NCBI GenBank assembly: GCA_002325615.1
Contig: DCSL01000022.1
Span: 1 to 11,399, forward strand
Reading direction: 5' to 3'
Origin: Amoebophilaceae bacterium UBA1467
GTDB taxonomy: Bacteria; Bacteroidota; Bacteroidia; Cytophagales; Amoebophilaceae
DNA length: 11,399 bases
Shown here: positions 1 to 6,649 of the stretch, piece by piece
Position numbering within the stretch: the first letter of the stretch is position 1
How the letters are laid out: each line of letters starts with the position of its first letter
The notes under the pieces: generated by a model
The model's database searches: none
What the model was told of the DNA's origin: nothing
Seen by the model: only the letters and a program-made list of their open reading frames with translations
Made by a program: the position numbers and the translations under genes

Positions 1-60
1 CAGGGCCTTTTTATTAATAATATCTACATTAATAATATCTACAAGAATGGTTTCTCCCAT
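1..60 (-). CDS. possible start of a CDS running off the left edge
   Basis: On the minus strand an ATG at 60..58 opens a frame that stays open for 20 codons to the window edge, beginning MGETILVDIIN. A stop codon (TAA) lies two codons upstream in the same frame, so this ATG would be the true start. The frame contains the duplicated VDIIN. It is too short to recognise and could easily be chance. Its best support is that the tandem duplication is in frame, and that a promoter-like motif lies further upstream on the same strand. Confidence 0.2.
   Translation of the reverse strand, partial: MGETILVDIINVDIINKKAL
13..42. repeat. 15-bp tandem repeat, two perfect copies
   Basis: The unit ATTAATAATATCTAC occurs at 13-27 and again, without a break, at 28-42. 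The unit length is a multiple of three. Read on the minus strand in the frame that opens at position 60, it encodes VDIIN twice, so the duplication keeps that frame open. Seen directly in the sequence. It may be simple slippage in AT-rich DNA. Confidence 0.9.
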
Positions 61-209
61 GGGTTAAATTTAGTTGGGTTGTTGTATCTTTCTCAGTGTT
101 TTGTAACACCTGTTCTTTGGTGGACCCGGCGGTGACAATGGGTAGGTCTTCTAAGGAGGTCTTTGAGTAGGTGTATTTTATGATCTTGGGCGCTGATGCG
201 CATTTTCAT
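29..209 (-). pseudogene. possible frameshifted remnant of a small gene
   Basis: The minus strand has a 38-codon ORF from ATG 209..207 to TGA 95..93, starting MKMRISAQDHKIHLLKD. After about residue 17 its composition becomes unlike a protein, rich in Arg and His. A +1 shift near there enters a frame that reads LEDLPIVTAGSTKEQVLQNT and continues to TAA 31..29. The joined product of roughly 57 residues looks more protein-like than either frame alone, which suggests a single-base indel in a decayed gene. I do not recognise a family, and chance open frames remain quite possible. Confidence 0.2.
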
Positions 210-440
210 GAATGAGCGGGTCTATGATTAACATAAAGGGTATCACCATTGTCTTCCCTATAACAAATATAGTTTATACGTTAAATATAACTACATCAAG
301 GGATAGGTAAATTATTTAGCAGTGGTGTGTAGTTGTTCACAAAAAAAGGAGCAATATAAGAAGGCGGGCAAGCCCTATCTATCAACTTTAAGCTACCAGC
401 TACACTACTAAAGGAGCTTTTGGGAATACCACGAGCAGTA
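210..440. other. intergenic region downstream of accD
   Basis: No reading frame of convincing length or composition was found on either strand. The region holds one DnaA-box-like word (TTGTTCACA at 332-340, one mismatch), a run of seven A at 341-347, and the short direct repeat AAAGGAGC at 345-352 and 410-417. No strong rho-independent terminator follows accD: the nearest GC-rich palindrome on the minus strand, GGGCTTGCCC, has no room for a stable loop and no adjacent T run. Confidence 0.6.
264..271 (-). promoter_or_regulatory. Bacteroidota -7-like element TATATTTG
   Basis: The minus strand reads TATATTTG, a full match to the Bacteroidota -7 consensus TAnnTTTG. It lies about 55 nt upstream of the possible remnant ORF that starts at 209. 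No good -33 TTTG lies at the usual 19-21 nt spacing, so this is a motif match only. Confidence 0.25.
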
Positions 441-1283
441 TCAAGATGCGAGCATATTGAGCAGCTGGGTCAGTGTCTTTTTTAATTCTCTGCGGTCTAC
501 AATCAAGTCTAGGAAGCCATGCTCCAGTACAAACTCGGCGCTCTGAAAGCCTTTGGGGAGGTCTTTGCCAATGGTCTCCCTAATCACGCGAGGACCTGCA
601 AAGCCAATGAGTGCGCCTGGCTCAGCAATATTAAAATCACCCAACATGGCAAAAGAAGCGCTGACGCCTCCGGTAGTAGGATCCGTCAACAGAGAAATAT
701 AGGGCACCTTAGCTTCTGCCAACTGCAGTAGTTTGGCTGAGGTTTTGGCCATCTGCATTAAGGAGAGCCCGGCTTCCATCATGCGTGCCCCGCCCGATTT
801 GGAGATGATGAGCAAGGGTATGTGATGTTTCAAAGCATAGTCAATGCCCTTAGCAATCTTCTCTCCAACAACTGACCCCATGGAACCGCCAATAAAGCTA
901 AAGTCCATGCAAGCAATCACGAGTTCCAACCCATGCATGCGGCCATGGGCTACCCTAATGGCGTCTTTCAGCTGTGTTTTCTCTTGAGCTGCTTGCAGGC
1001 GCTGGGTATAAGGTTGCATATCAACGAATTGGAGTGGATCGGCTGAAGTAAGCTGGGGGGTAAGTTCTGTGAACTTATTCTCGTCAAAAAGAAGAGCAAA
1101 GTATTCCTTAGACCCGATACGTACGTGATACCCATCTTCAGGAGATACATAGGCATTCTCTTGCAGCGTTTGGGCATGTACAATCTTTCCTTGGGGCGTC
1201 TTGTGCCAAAGTCCATCAGGGCCTTCTCGCTTATCCGCTGTAGGGGTCAGGATACCTTTTGTTTTTCTCTTGAACCAAGCCAT
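441..1283 (-). CDS. accD: acetyl-CoA carboxylase carboxyltransferase subunit beta
   Basis: AccD pairs with AccA to transfer the carboxyl group from carboxybiotin on the AccB carrier to acetyl-CoA, making malonyl-CoA for fatty-acid synthesis in the cytoplasm. The 280-residue protein carries the crotonase-like carboxyltransferase fold: IGGSMGSVVGEK (131-142), SGGARMMEA (163-171), TDPTTGGVSASFA (200-212), GFAGPRVI (227-234) and EHGFLDLIVDR (254-264). The E. coli-type N-terminal C4 zinc ribbon is missing: the only cysteine is C125, and the equivalent stretch reads GLWHKTPQGKIV...YVSPEDGYHVRIG. I recall this as the normal Bacteroidota form. The gene follows the aldolase gene by 33 nt and is probably co-transcribed. 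The ATG at 1283 is fixed by an in-frame TAA at 1298..1296; a three-codon ORF (ATG GCG TTG TAA) with a purine-rich GGGAGAGG before it sits just upstream. Confidence 0.97.
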   Translation of the reverse strand: MAWFKRKTKGILTPTADKREGPDGLWHKTPQGKIVHAQTLQENAYVSPEDGYHVRIGSKEYFALLFDENKFTELTPQLTSADPLQFVDMQPYTQRLQAAQEKTQLKDAIRVAHGRMHGLELVIACMDFSFIGGSMGSVVGEKIAKGIDYALKHHIPLLIISKSGGARMMEAGLSLMQMAKTSAKLLQLAEAKVPYISLLTDPTTGGVSASFAMLGDFNIAEPGALIGFAGPRVIRETIGKDLPKGFQSAEFVLEHGFLDLIVDRRELKKTLTQLLNMLAS

Positions 1284-1316
1284 ACGTGTTTTGCATTACA
1301 ACGCCATATCCTCTCC

Positions 1317-2375
1317 CTATGCCACAGTGATTTCTTTTGCCAAGTATACATCTTGGACCGTGTGTAGCAGGGCAATACCCTCTTGCATAGGCTTCTGAAA
1401 GGCCTTTCTGCCTGTGATCAGTCCCATGCCTCCGGCCCTTTTATTGATAACAGCTGTTACAGCTACTTCCGCCAAATCGTCGGCACCTTGCGACACGCCA
1501 CCAGAATTAATGAGTCCTATCCTGCCCATATAACAGTTAGCCACTTGATAACGACAAAGGTCTATAGGATGCGCGGTGGTAAGCTGCTCATACATCTTGG
1601 GGTGTGTTTTTCCGAAACCAAGAGCTCTGAAACCACCATTTCCTGCAGGTAGTTTTTGTTTAATGAAATCTGCCTGGATGGTCGCCCCTAAGTAGTTGGC
1701 CTGCCCTGTAATGTCAGCAGCAACGTGATAATCAGCTTCTTGCGTCTTGAACGCATTGTTTCTAGCATAGCACCACAAAATAGTGGCCATACCCAGCTCA
1801 TGTGCCCTTTCAAATGCTTCCGCTACCTCTGACAGCTGCCGGCTAGATTCCTCAGCACCAAAGTAAATCGTTGCTCCTACTGCTGTAGCGCCTAGGTTCC
1901 AAGCTTCTTCTACAGTGCCAAACAGCGTTTGTTCGTACTTATTGGGATAAGTAAGCAGCTCGTTATGGTTGATCTTGGCTATCAATGGGATCTTATGTGC
2001 ATACTTTCTAGCTACCATCGCCAAAATTCCAAAAGTCGTAGCTATGGCATTGCATCCCCCCTCAAGTGCTAGCTTGACGATATTTTCAGGATCAAAGTAG
2101 CAGGGGTTAAGGGCAAAAGAGGCTCCTGCAGTATGTTCTACACCCTGGTCTACTGGTAAGATAGATAGGTAGCCTGTGTTGGCTAACCGTCCATGGCCAA
2201 AGATGTTGGCAAGACTTTTTAATACTTGAGGATTTCTATTGGAAGACAGGAATATCTCGTCTACAAAGCCAGGGCTGGGCAAGTGTAATTGTGCTTTAGA
2301 GATGGTCTCACAGTGATGTGTGAGCAAATTGTCTGCCTTAGTGCCCAGCAGTGCTACAACGTTGTTGTGAGGCAT
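1317..2375 (-). CDS. fbaB: class I fructose-bisphosphate aldolase (DhnA/FbaB family)
   Basis: This enzyme cleaves fructose 1,6-bisphosphate to dihydroxyacetone phosphate and glyceraldehyde 3-phosphate, or condenses them in gluconeogenesis, through a lysine Schiff base in the cytoplasm. The 352 residues align from memory along their whole length with E. coli FbaB (about 350 aa): GYLSILPVDQGVEHTAGASF (68-87), KINHNELLTYPN (134-145), GATAVGATIYFG (162-173), AFERAHELGMATILW (187-201), ADFIKQK (235-241) and NKRAGGMGLI near the C-terminus. K239 in FIKQK is the likely Schiff-base lysine by analogy. The protein is unrelated to the zinc-dependent class II aldolases. It starts at ATG 2375 with no Shine-Dalgarno sequence and is first of a two-gene unit with accD. 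A -7-like motif lies 20 nt upstream. Confidence 0.95.
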   Translation of the reverse strand: MPHNNVVALLGTKADNLLTHHCETISKAQLHLPSPGFVDEIFLSSNRNPQVLKSLANIFGHGRLANTGYLSILPVDQGVEHTAGASFALNPCYFDPENIVKLALEGGCNAIATTFGILAMVARKYAHKIPLIAKINHNELLTYPNKYEQTLFGTVEEAWNLGATAVGATIYFGAEESSRQLSEVAEAFERAHELGMATILWCYARNNAFKTQEADYHVAADITGQANYLGATIQADFIKQKLPAGNGGFRALGFGKTHPKMYEQLTTAHPIDLCRYQVANCYMGRIGLINSGGVSQGADDLAEVAVTAVINKRAGGMGLITGRKAFQKPMQEGIALLHTVQDVYLAKEITVA

Positions 2376-2395
2376 CGCGAATATCTTTTGGACGA

Positions 2396-2403
2396 CAAAG
2401 GTA
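2396..2403 (-). promoter_or_regulatory. Bacteroidota -7-like element TACCTTTG upstream of fbaB
   Basis: The minus strand reads TACCTTTG, a full match to TAnnTTTG, with its downstream end 20 nt before the aldolase ATG. Transcription would start about 14 nt before the start codon. No clear -33 TTTG is seen at the expected distance, so confidence is limited. Confidence 0.35.
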
Positions 2404-2489
2404 ACAATTTACAAATAGCCTATCGCTTCATCGTCTTGGTGTTTTGAATGACCAACAATGGAACATACAGTTGGCAAGTCATTTGTTTT

Positions 2490-2523
2490 TTTGTTTTCTT
2501 TGGTGCTCACTAGGTTATGCTTG
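2490..2523 (+). promoter_or_regulatory. candidate promoter for tRNA-His
   Basis: TTTG at 2490-2493 and TATGCTTG at 2516-2523 (one mismatch to TAnnTTTG) are separated by 22 nt, close to the 19-21 nt spacing of Bacteroidota housekeeping promoters. The implied start near 2530 lies about 16 nt before the tRNA. Motif match only. Confidence 0.35.
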
Positions 2524-2545
2524 TGCATAGCATGCGTGATCATAC

Positions 2546-2620
2546 GGTGATTGTAGCTCAGTTGGTTAGAGCGCTGGTTTGTGGTACCAGAGGTCGCGGG
2601 TTCGAGTCCCGTCTATCACC
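2546..2620 (+). tRNA. tRNA-His, anticodon GTG
   Basis: A full cloverleaf can be drawn: acceptor 2547-2553 with 2613-2619, D stem GCTC/GAGC, anticodon stem CTGGT/ACCAG around loop TTGTGGT (anticodon GTG at 2581-2583), and T stem GCGGG/CCCGT with loop TTCGAGT. The extra 5' G typical of tRNA-His (G-1) is encoded at 2546, opposite discriminator C at 2620. No CCA is encoded; the next bases are CTC, so CCA must be added enzymatically. The sixth acceptor pair is a T-T mismatch (2552/2614). The gene diverges from fbaB and converges on the 3' end of oppF. Confidence 0.96.
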
Positions 2621-2812
2621 CTCCCAATATTTCTTCTCGTGACTCGTCATGCCGACCCACTTATCCGAAAAGAGGCTAATGGGCAACGCATGGGAGACGC
2701 AGTTTGTCTCTTCTACCACTCGCTGGCGTATTCTTCTACAATCCGGGCTTAGTGTGAAGTAACAATGTGGTATGAAGCCACTCGATATAAGCAAAAATGA
2801 TGCGCTGATTTC

Positions 2813-3808
2813 TTACTCCATGACCTTTTCATGCAAAGGATGGTAACAGCAGCAAGTATGGTTTTTCCCGTGTTGTGTTGGCGCAGGATACATCGTTTTA
2901 CATTCGGCTGTGGCTTTCCAGCACCGAGGATGGAAGTGACAACCCGCAGGAGGTGTGATGGGGCTGGGCACATCGCCTTGCAGAATGATGCGTTCTCTTG
3001 TGTGGTTAGGATCAGGAACAGGGATGGCAGAGAGCAGGGCCTTGGTATAAGGGTGGCAGGGGTGTTGGTAAATGGATTGTGCAGGCGCCATCTCCACGAT
3101 TTTTCCTAGGTACATGACAGCCACACGGTGCGCAATAAACTCTACCACCTTGAGGTCATGGGCAATGAATAAATAGGTGATGCCAAGCTCCTTTTGCAGG
3201 TCCATGAGTAAATTGATGACTTGCGCCTGGATGGAAACATCGAGGGCTGAAACAGATTCGTCACACACAATAAATTGGGGACAAACGGCCAATGCCCGGG
3301 CAATACAGATACGTTGTCGTTGGCCACCTGAAAACTCATGGGGGTATTTATGCAGTGCTTCTTTAGACAACTGCACATAGCCCAACAATTCGTACAACCG
3401 TTGCTGGCGTGCTGCTGCCGTGGCGTAGAGTTGATGAATCTTGAGCGGTTCTTCTAAAATTGCACTCACGGTCATCCTAGGATTCAAGGACGCATAAGGG
3501 TCTTGGAAGATGATTTGCATCTTGCGGCGCATGGCCCGCATGGCTTGGGCATCGAGCTGAGTAATGTCTGTGCTTTCAAAGAGGACCTGACCTGCACTGG
3601 GCTCCATCAGGCGCAAAATGGTGCGACCCAAGGTAGACTTCCCACAACCTGACTCACCCACCAGTCCCAGGGTTTCTCCTTTGTTGATACTGAAGCTGAC
3701 ATTGTCAACAGCTTGCACATGCCCCACTAGACTTCCTAAAATGCCTCCTCGAATAGGAAAGCGCTTGGAGAGGTTACGTACTTCTAACAGAGGTGGGTTG
3801 GGTTCCAT
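2813..3808 (-). CDS. oppF: oligopeptide ABC transporter ATP-binding protein OppF
   Basis: Second ATPase of the peptide importer, expected to dimerise with OppD on the cytoplasmic face of OppB-OppC. The 331 residues contain Walker A GESGCGKST (51-59), Q-loop Q102, ABC signature FSGGQRQ (159-165), Walker B and glutamate FIVCDES (179-185) with D-loop SALD, and switch histidine H217. The C-terminal oligopeptide/dipeptide extension has cysteines C290, C296, C303 and C319-321, the pattern linked in DppD/OppD-type subunits to an iron-sulfur cluster. The Walker B core has Cys and Ser where most have Ala and Pro, as is frequent in OppF. The ATG lies one base after the oppD stop (TGACATG), indicating translational coupling. 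It is the last gene of the operon. DppF is the main alternative name. Confidence 0.95.
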   Translation of the reverse strand: MEPNPPLLEVRNLSKRFPIRGGILGSLVGHVQAVDNVSFSINKGETLGLVGESGCGKSTLGRTILRLMEPSAGQVLFESTDITQLDAQAMRAMRRKMQIIFQDPYASLNPRMTVSAILEEPLKIHQLYATAAARQQRLYELLGYVQLSKEALHKYPHEFSGGQRQRICIARALAVCPQFIVCDESVSALDVSIQAQVINLLMDLQKELGITYLFIAHDLKVVEFIAHRVAVMYLGKIVEMAPAQSIYQHPCHPYTKALLSAIPVPDPNHTRERIILQGDVPSPITPPAGCHFHPRCWKATAECKTMYPAPTQHGKNHTCCCYHPLHEKVME

Positions 3809-3809
3809 G

Positions 3810-4817
3810 TCAAGATGATTTCAAATGGCCATGCAGGGGGTGAAAGCAGGCAGCTAGGTGCCGTGGGGCTATTTCCTCGAGGCAAGGATCTCCAGTGGGG
3901 CCTTTACAGGCCCCATCTGCCCGAAAACAACGGTCTTGGAAATTGCATCCTAACGGCAGCTGCGACAGTGGGGGGACTACGCCCTCAATAGTAGTTAGTC
4001 TTCGTTCCTGGCCTACTGGCAAGGGCTCTAAAGACGGAATAGAATTCAGCAACCCCTGTGTATAAGGATGGGCAGGATGACTGAAGAGGTTCTCCACATC
4101 AGCTTGTTCGACAATTTTGCCACAATACATGACTGCTACTTCATCGCACATCTCCGCTACTACACCCAGGTCGTGCGTAATCAAGACAATCCCCATCGCT
4201 GTCTCCTCTTGCAGCTTGCGCATCAGATCCAGAATCTGTGCCTGAATGGTTACATCCAAGGCAGTGGTGGGTTCGTCGGCAATCAGCACGGCAGGCTGGC
4301 AGGCCAATGCCATCGCAATCATGACCCGCTGCCGCATGCCACCAGAAAGTTGGTGGGGATATTCATGCACACGCTTCTCAGGAGCAGGCATCCCTACTAA
4401 GGCTAATAATTCTATACACCGGTCCTGGGCATCTTTGAAAGAAATTTCTTGGTGCAACAGCAAGGTTTCCTTGATTTGGTTGCCAACAGTAAATACAGGA
4501 TTCAATGAGGTCATGGGCTCTTGAAAAATCATCGAGATCTGATTGCCCCGTACATGCCGCAAGGTTCGTTCTGGTAGCTGCAAGATATCTTTCCCTTGAA
4601 GCAAAATAGTTCCCTGATCTATCCAGCCCGCGGAAGGTTCAATAAGCCGCATGATGGAGAGAGCGATGGTAGACTTGCCGGAACCAGATTCGCCAACAAT
4701 GCCCAAAGTCCTTCCTTTATATACGTCAAAAGAAACTCCATCCACTGCTGTTACAGTGCCTTGTGAGGTCCTGAACTTGGTTACCAATTGCTTTATTTCC
4801 AGAATCTTTTCTGCCAT
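3810..4817 (-). CDS. oppD: oligopeptide ABC transporter ATP-binding protein OppD
   Basis: First ATPase of the peptide importer. In 335 residues it shows Walker A GESGSGKST (42-50), Q-loop Q99, ABC signature LSGGMRQ (157-163), Walker B AVLIADEP (176-183) with D-loop TALD, and switch histidine H215. The C-terminal oligopeptide-transporter extension carries cysteines at 291, 297, 304, 312 and 324, again the pattern of a possible [4Fe-4S] site. Start ATG 4817 lies 3 nt after the oppC stop, with an AGGAAAG stretch from the end of oppC about 8 nt upstream, the most Shine-Dalgarno-like sequence of the operon. No key residue is missing. Substrate range (oligo- or dipeptide) cannot be read from the ATPase. 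Confidence 0.95.
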   Translation of the reverse strand: MAEKILEIKQLVTKFRTSQGTVTAVDGVSFDVYKGRTLGIVGESGSGKSTIALSIMRLIEPSAGWIDQGTILLQGKDILQLPERTLRHVRGNQISMIFQEPMTSLNPVFTVGNQIKETLLLHQEISFKDAQDRCIELLALVGMPAPEKRVHEYPHQLSGGMRQRVMIAMALACQPAVLIADEPTTALDVTIQAQILDLMRKLQEETAMGIVLITHDLGVVAEMCDEVAVMYCGKIVEQADVENLFSHPAHPYTQGLLNSIPSLEPLPVGQERRLTTIEGVVPPLSQLPLGCNFQDRCFRADGACKGPTGDPCLEEIAPRHLAACFHPLHGHLKSS

Positions 4818-4820
4818 GTG

Positions 4821-5684
4821 CTACTTTCCTTTTAGTTTTGGGTCCAAGGCATCTCTAAGGGCATCACTCAGAATGTTAAAGGCCAGCACGATCAGAAACA
4901 TGGCCAACGTGGCAAAAACTAATTGCCACCATATGCCTCGGGCAAGCTCTACCCTAGCATCATCGATCATCACACCCCAGCTAGGACTGTTCTGCACGCC
5001 TAAGCCTAGGTAAGAGAGGATGACTTCTGATTTGATCGCAAACTGAAAGATGAGTGCAAAGCAAATGATCACGATGTGCAAGACATTGGGCAAGATGTGC
5101 CTGCAAAGCTTGCGCAAGTGGCTTGCCCCCAAGGCAGTAGCTGCCTGTACATACTCCTGGTCTTTGTGGCGCTTGACCTCTCCCCTAATTAAACGACACA
5201 ACTCTACCCAGTTGGTCATGCCCAAAGCGATGTACACAGACAGAATACCTTTACCCAAAATAAAGGTCAAGGCAAGGAGTAGCATAATGTTGGGAATAGA
5301 GGCTACTGTGGTATAGAACCACACAATACATTCGTCTACAATGCCCCCGAAGTAACCAGCCAAAGCACCCAATGCTACGCCCATAGTAACCGCAATGAGG
5401 GCAACGACAAAACCGACACTCATGGCTACTTCTGTGCCTTTGATGATTTTTGCCAGTACACTTCTACCAAAAATGTCTGTACCCAACCAATGTTGTATAC
5501 TAGGCGCAGCGTAAGAGCCGCCCACCTCGACGTTCCAGTCGCCCGCAATAAGGCCCCAGTGGGCCAACAGCGCCACCATGGTATATAGAAAAACCACTGC
5601 CATGGCTACTACAGTCAGCTTTTTTTGGAGCATTTGGCGCAGGGTCTCTGCCCAAAGCGATCTGGGAAAAGGAGGGGCTATCAT
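4821..5684 (-). CDS. oppC: oligopeptide ABC transporter permease OppC
   Basis: Inner-membrane permease that pairs with OppB to form the peptide channel. The 287 residues have an N-terminal hydrophobic helix (about 23-43), the OppC-family segment HWLGTDIFGRSVLAK (about 65-79) before the core, several further membrane helices, and the cytoplasmic EAA coupling loop EYVQAATALGASHLRK (about 177-192), which docks on the ATPases. I chose ATG 5684, 7 nt after the oppB stop. An in-frame GTG at 5708 would add eight residues (MSNSSSCP) and overlap oppB by 17 nt; family members usually begin near the ATG, so I prefer it. Downstream oppD follows after 3 nt. Confidence 0.93.
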   Translation of the reverse strand: MIAPPFPRSLWAETLRQMLQKKLTVVAMAVVFLYTMVALLAHWGLIAGDWNVEVGGSYAAPSIQHWLGTDIFGRSVLAKIIKGTEVAMSVGFVVALIAVTMGVALGALAGYFGGIVDECIVWFYTTVASIPNIMLLLALTFILGKGILSVYIALGMTNWVELCRLIRGEVKRHKDQEYVQAATALGASHLRKLCRHILPNVLHIVIICFALIFQFAIKSEVILSYLGLGVQNSPSWGVMIDDARVELARGIWWQLVFATLAMFLIVLAFNILSDALRDALDPKLKGK

Positions 5685-5691
5685 AGGGCAG

Positions 5692-6633
5692 CTACTTGAG
5701 TTTGACACGTGGATCTACCAGGGTGTAGAGTACGTCGGTAATGATATTAAAAATGATATACAGCATAGATGAGAGGATAGTCATGGCCTTGATGACAGGA
5801 AAGTCGGAGTTATTGATGGCCTGAAGAGTAATATTGCCCAGGCCAGGAATCCCAAAGAAATTCTCAATCAACAAAGCCCCCAATATCAACGAAGGCACCT
5901 GAATAACCAGGTTAGTGATGATAGGGATCATGGCATTCTTGAGTACATGTTTGAACAAGATTATCCGGTTTGACAGCCCCTTGGCGCGGGCAGTGCGGAC
6001 ATAATCTTGGTGTACCTCGTCTAGCACAACGGTTCTATAAAATCGCACATCAGGGCCAATGCTCAGCACAATCCAAATGATGGCCGGCAAAATGATATAG
6101 GGCAGAAAGTTCGGGAAGCCATACTCGTACCCTGCTATCTCAAACCAGCCCAGCTTGTAAGCAAATACCCATTGTCCAAAAAGAATATACGCCAGTACAG
6201 AGATGCTCATCATGATGACGCTGACGACGACCAGACTTCTGTCTAGCAGTTTTCCCCGAAAAAAAGCAGCTAACAACGCCATGGCAATAGCCGCCAGGCT
6301 GGCAAGTACAAAGGCAGGGATAGACAAAGTGAGCGAAGCATAAGCACCTCCTTTGATCATCTGCATGATTTGCTGCTTGGTAGCCCAAGAACGCCCAAAA
6401 TTCAACGTAAAAGCTGACTTGAGTGTATCGCAATATTGCATCAGCATGGACTTGTCTAAACCCAGCTCATGCCTTAGCTCGACCATTTGTTGGAGCGTTG
6501 CATGTTTGCCAAGCAAAATAAGGGTAGGGTCGCCAGCTACTACATTAAACAGCAAGAAAATAACTAGTGTCACTCCGATCAAAACCGGAATGGCATAGAG
6601 CAACCTTCTGATCGCGTAATGGTACATATTCAT
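5692..6633 (-). CDS. oppB: oligopeptide ABC transporter permease OppB
   Basis: Inner-membrane permease partner of OppC. The 313 residues start with the typical OppB helix (IRRLLYAIPVLIGVTLVIF, residues 8-26) followed by NVVAGDP, a periplasmic segment, five further likely helices (about 99-125, 134-158, 175-193, 237-256, 285-306), and the EAA loop YVRTARAKGLSNRIILFKHV (211-230). The C-terminus LVDPRVKLK is typical. Length is normal for the family. ATG 6633 is 16 nt downstream of oppA; a second ATG two codons later (6627) is equally possible. No Shine-Dalgarno sequence is visible. Confidence 0.95.
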   Translation of the reverse strand: MNMYHYAIRRLLYAIPVLIGVTLVIFLLFNVVAGDPTLILLGKHATLQQMVELRHELGLDKSMLMQYCDTLKSAFTLNFGRSWATKQQIMQMIKGGAYASLTLSIPAFVLASLAAIAMALLAAFFRGKLLDRSLVVVSVIMMSISVLAYILFGQWVFAYKLGWFEIAGYEYGFPNFLPYIILPAIIWIVLSIGPDVRFYRTVVLDEVHQDYVRTARAKGLSNRIILFKHVLKNAMIPIITNLVIQVPSLILGALLIENFFGIPGLGNITLQAINNSDFPVIKAMTILSSMLYIIFNIITDVLYTLVDPRVKLK

Positions 6634-6649
6634 AATAGCCTATTCGTTT

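Noticed and set aside
332..340. DnaA-box-like TTGTTCACA in the left spacer
   Set aside because: A single word with one mismatch and no other boxes nearby; expected by chance.
2558..2794. Minus-strand ORF of 78 codons ending in RRDSNPRPLVPQTSALTN
   Set aside because: The C-terminal part is the antisense translation of tRNA-His, a well-known annotation artefact.
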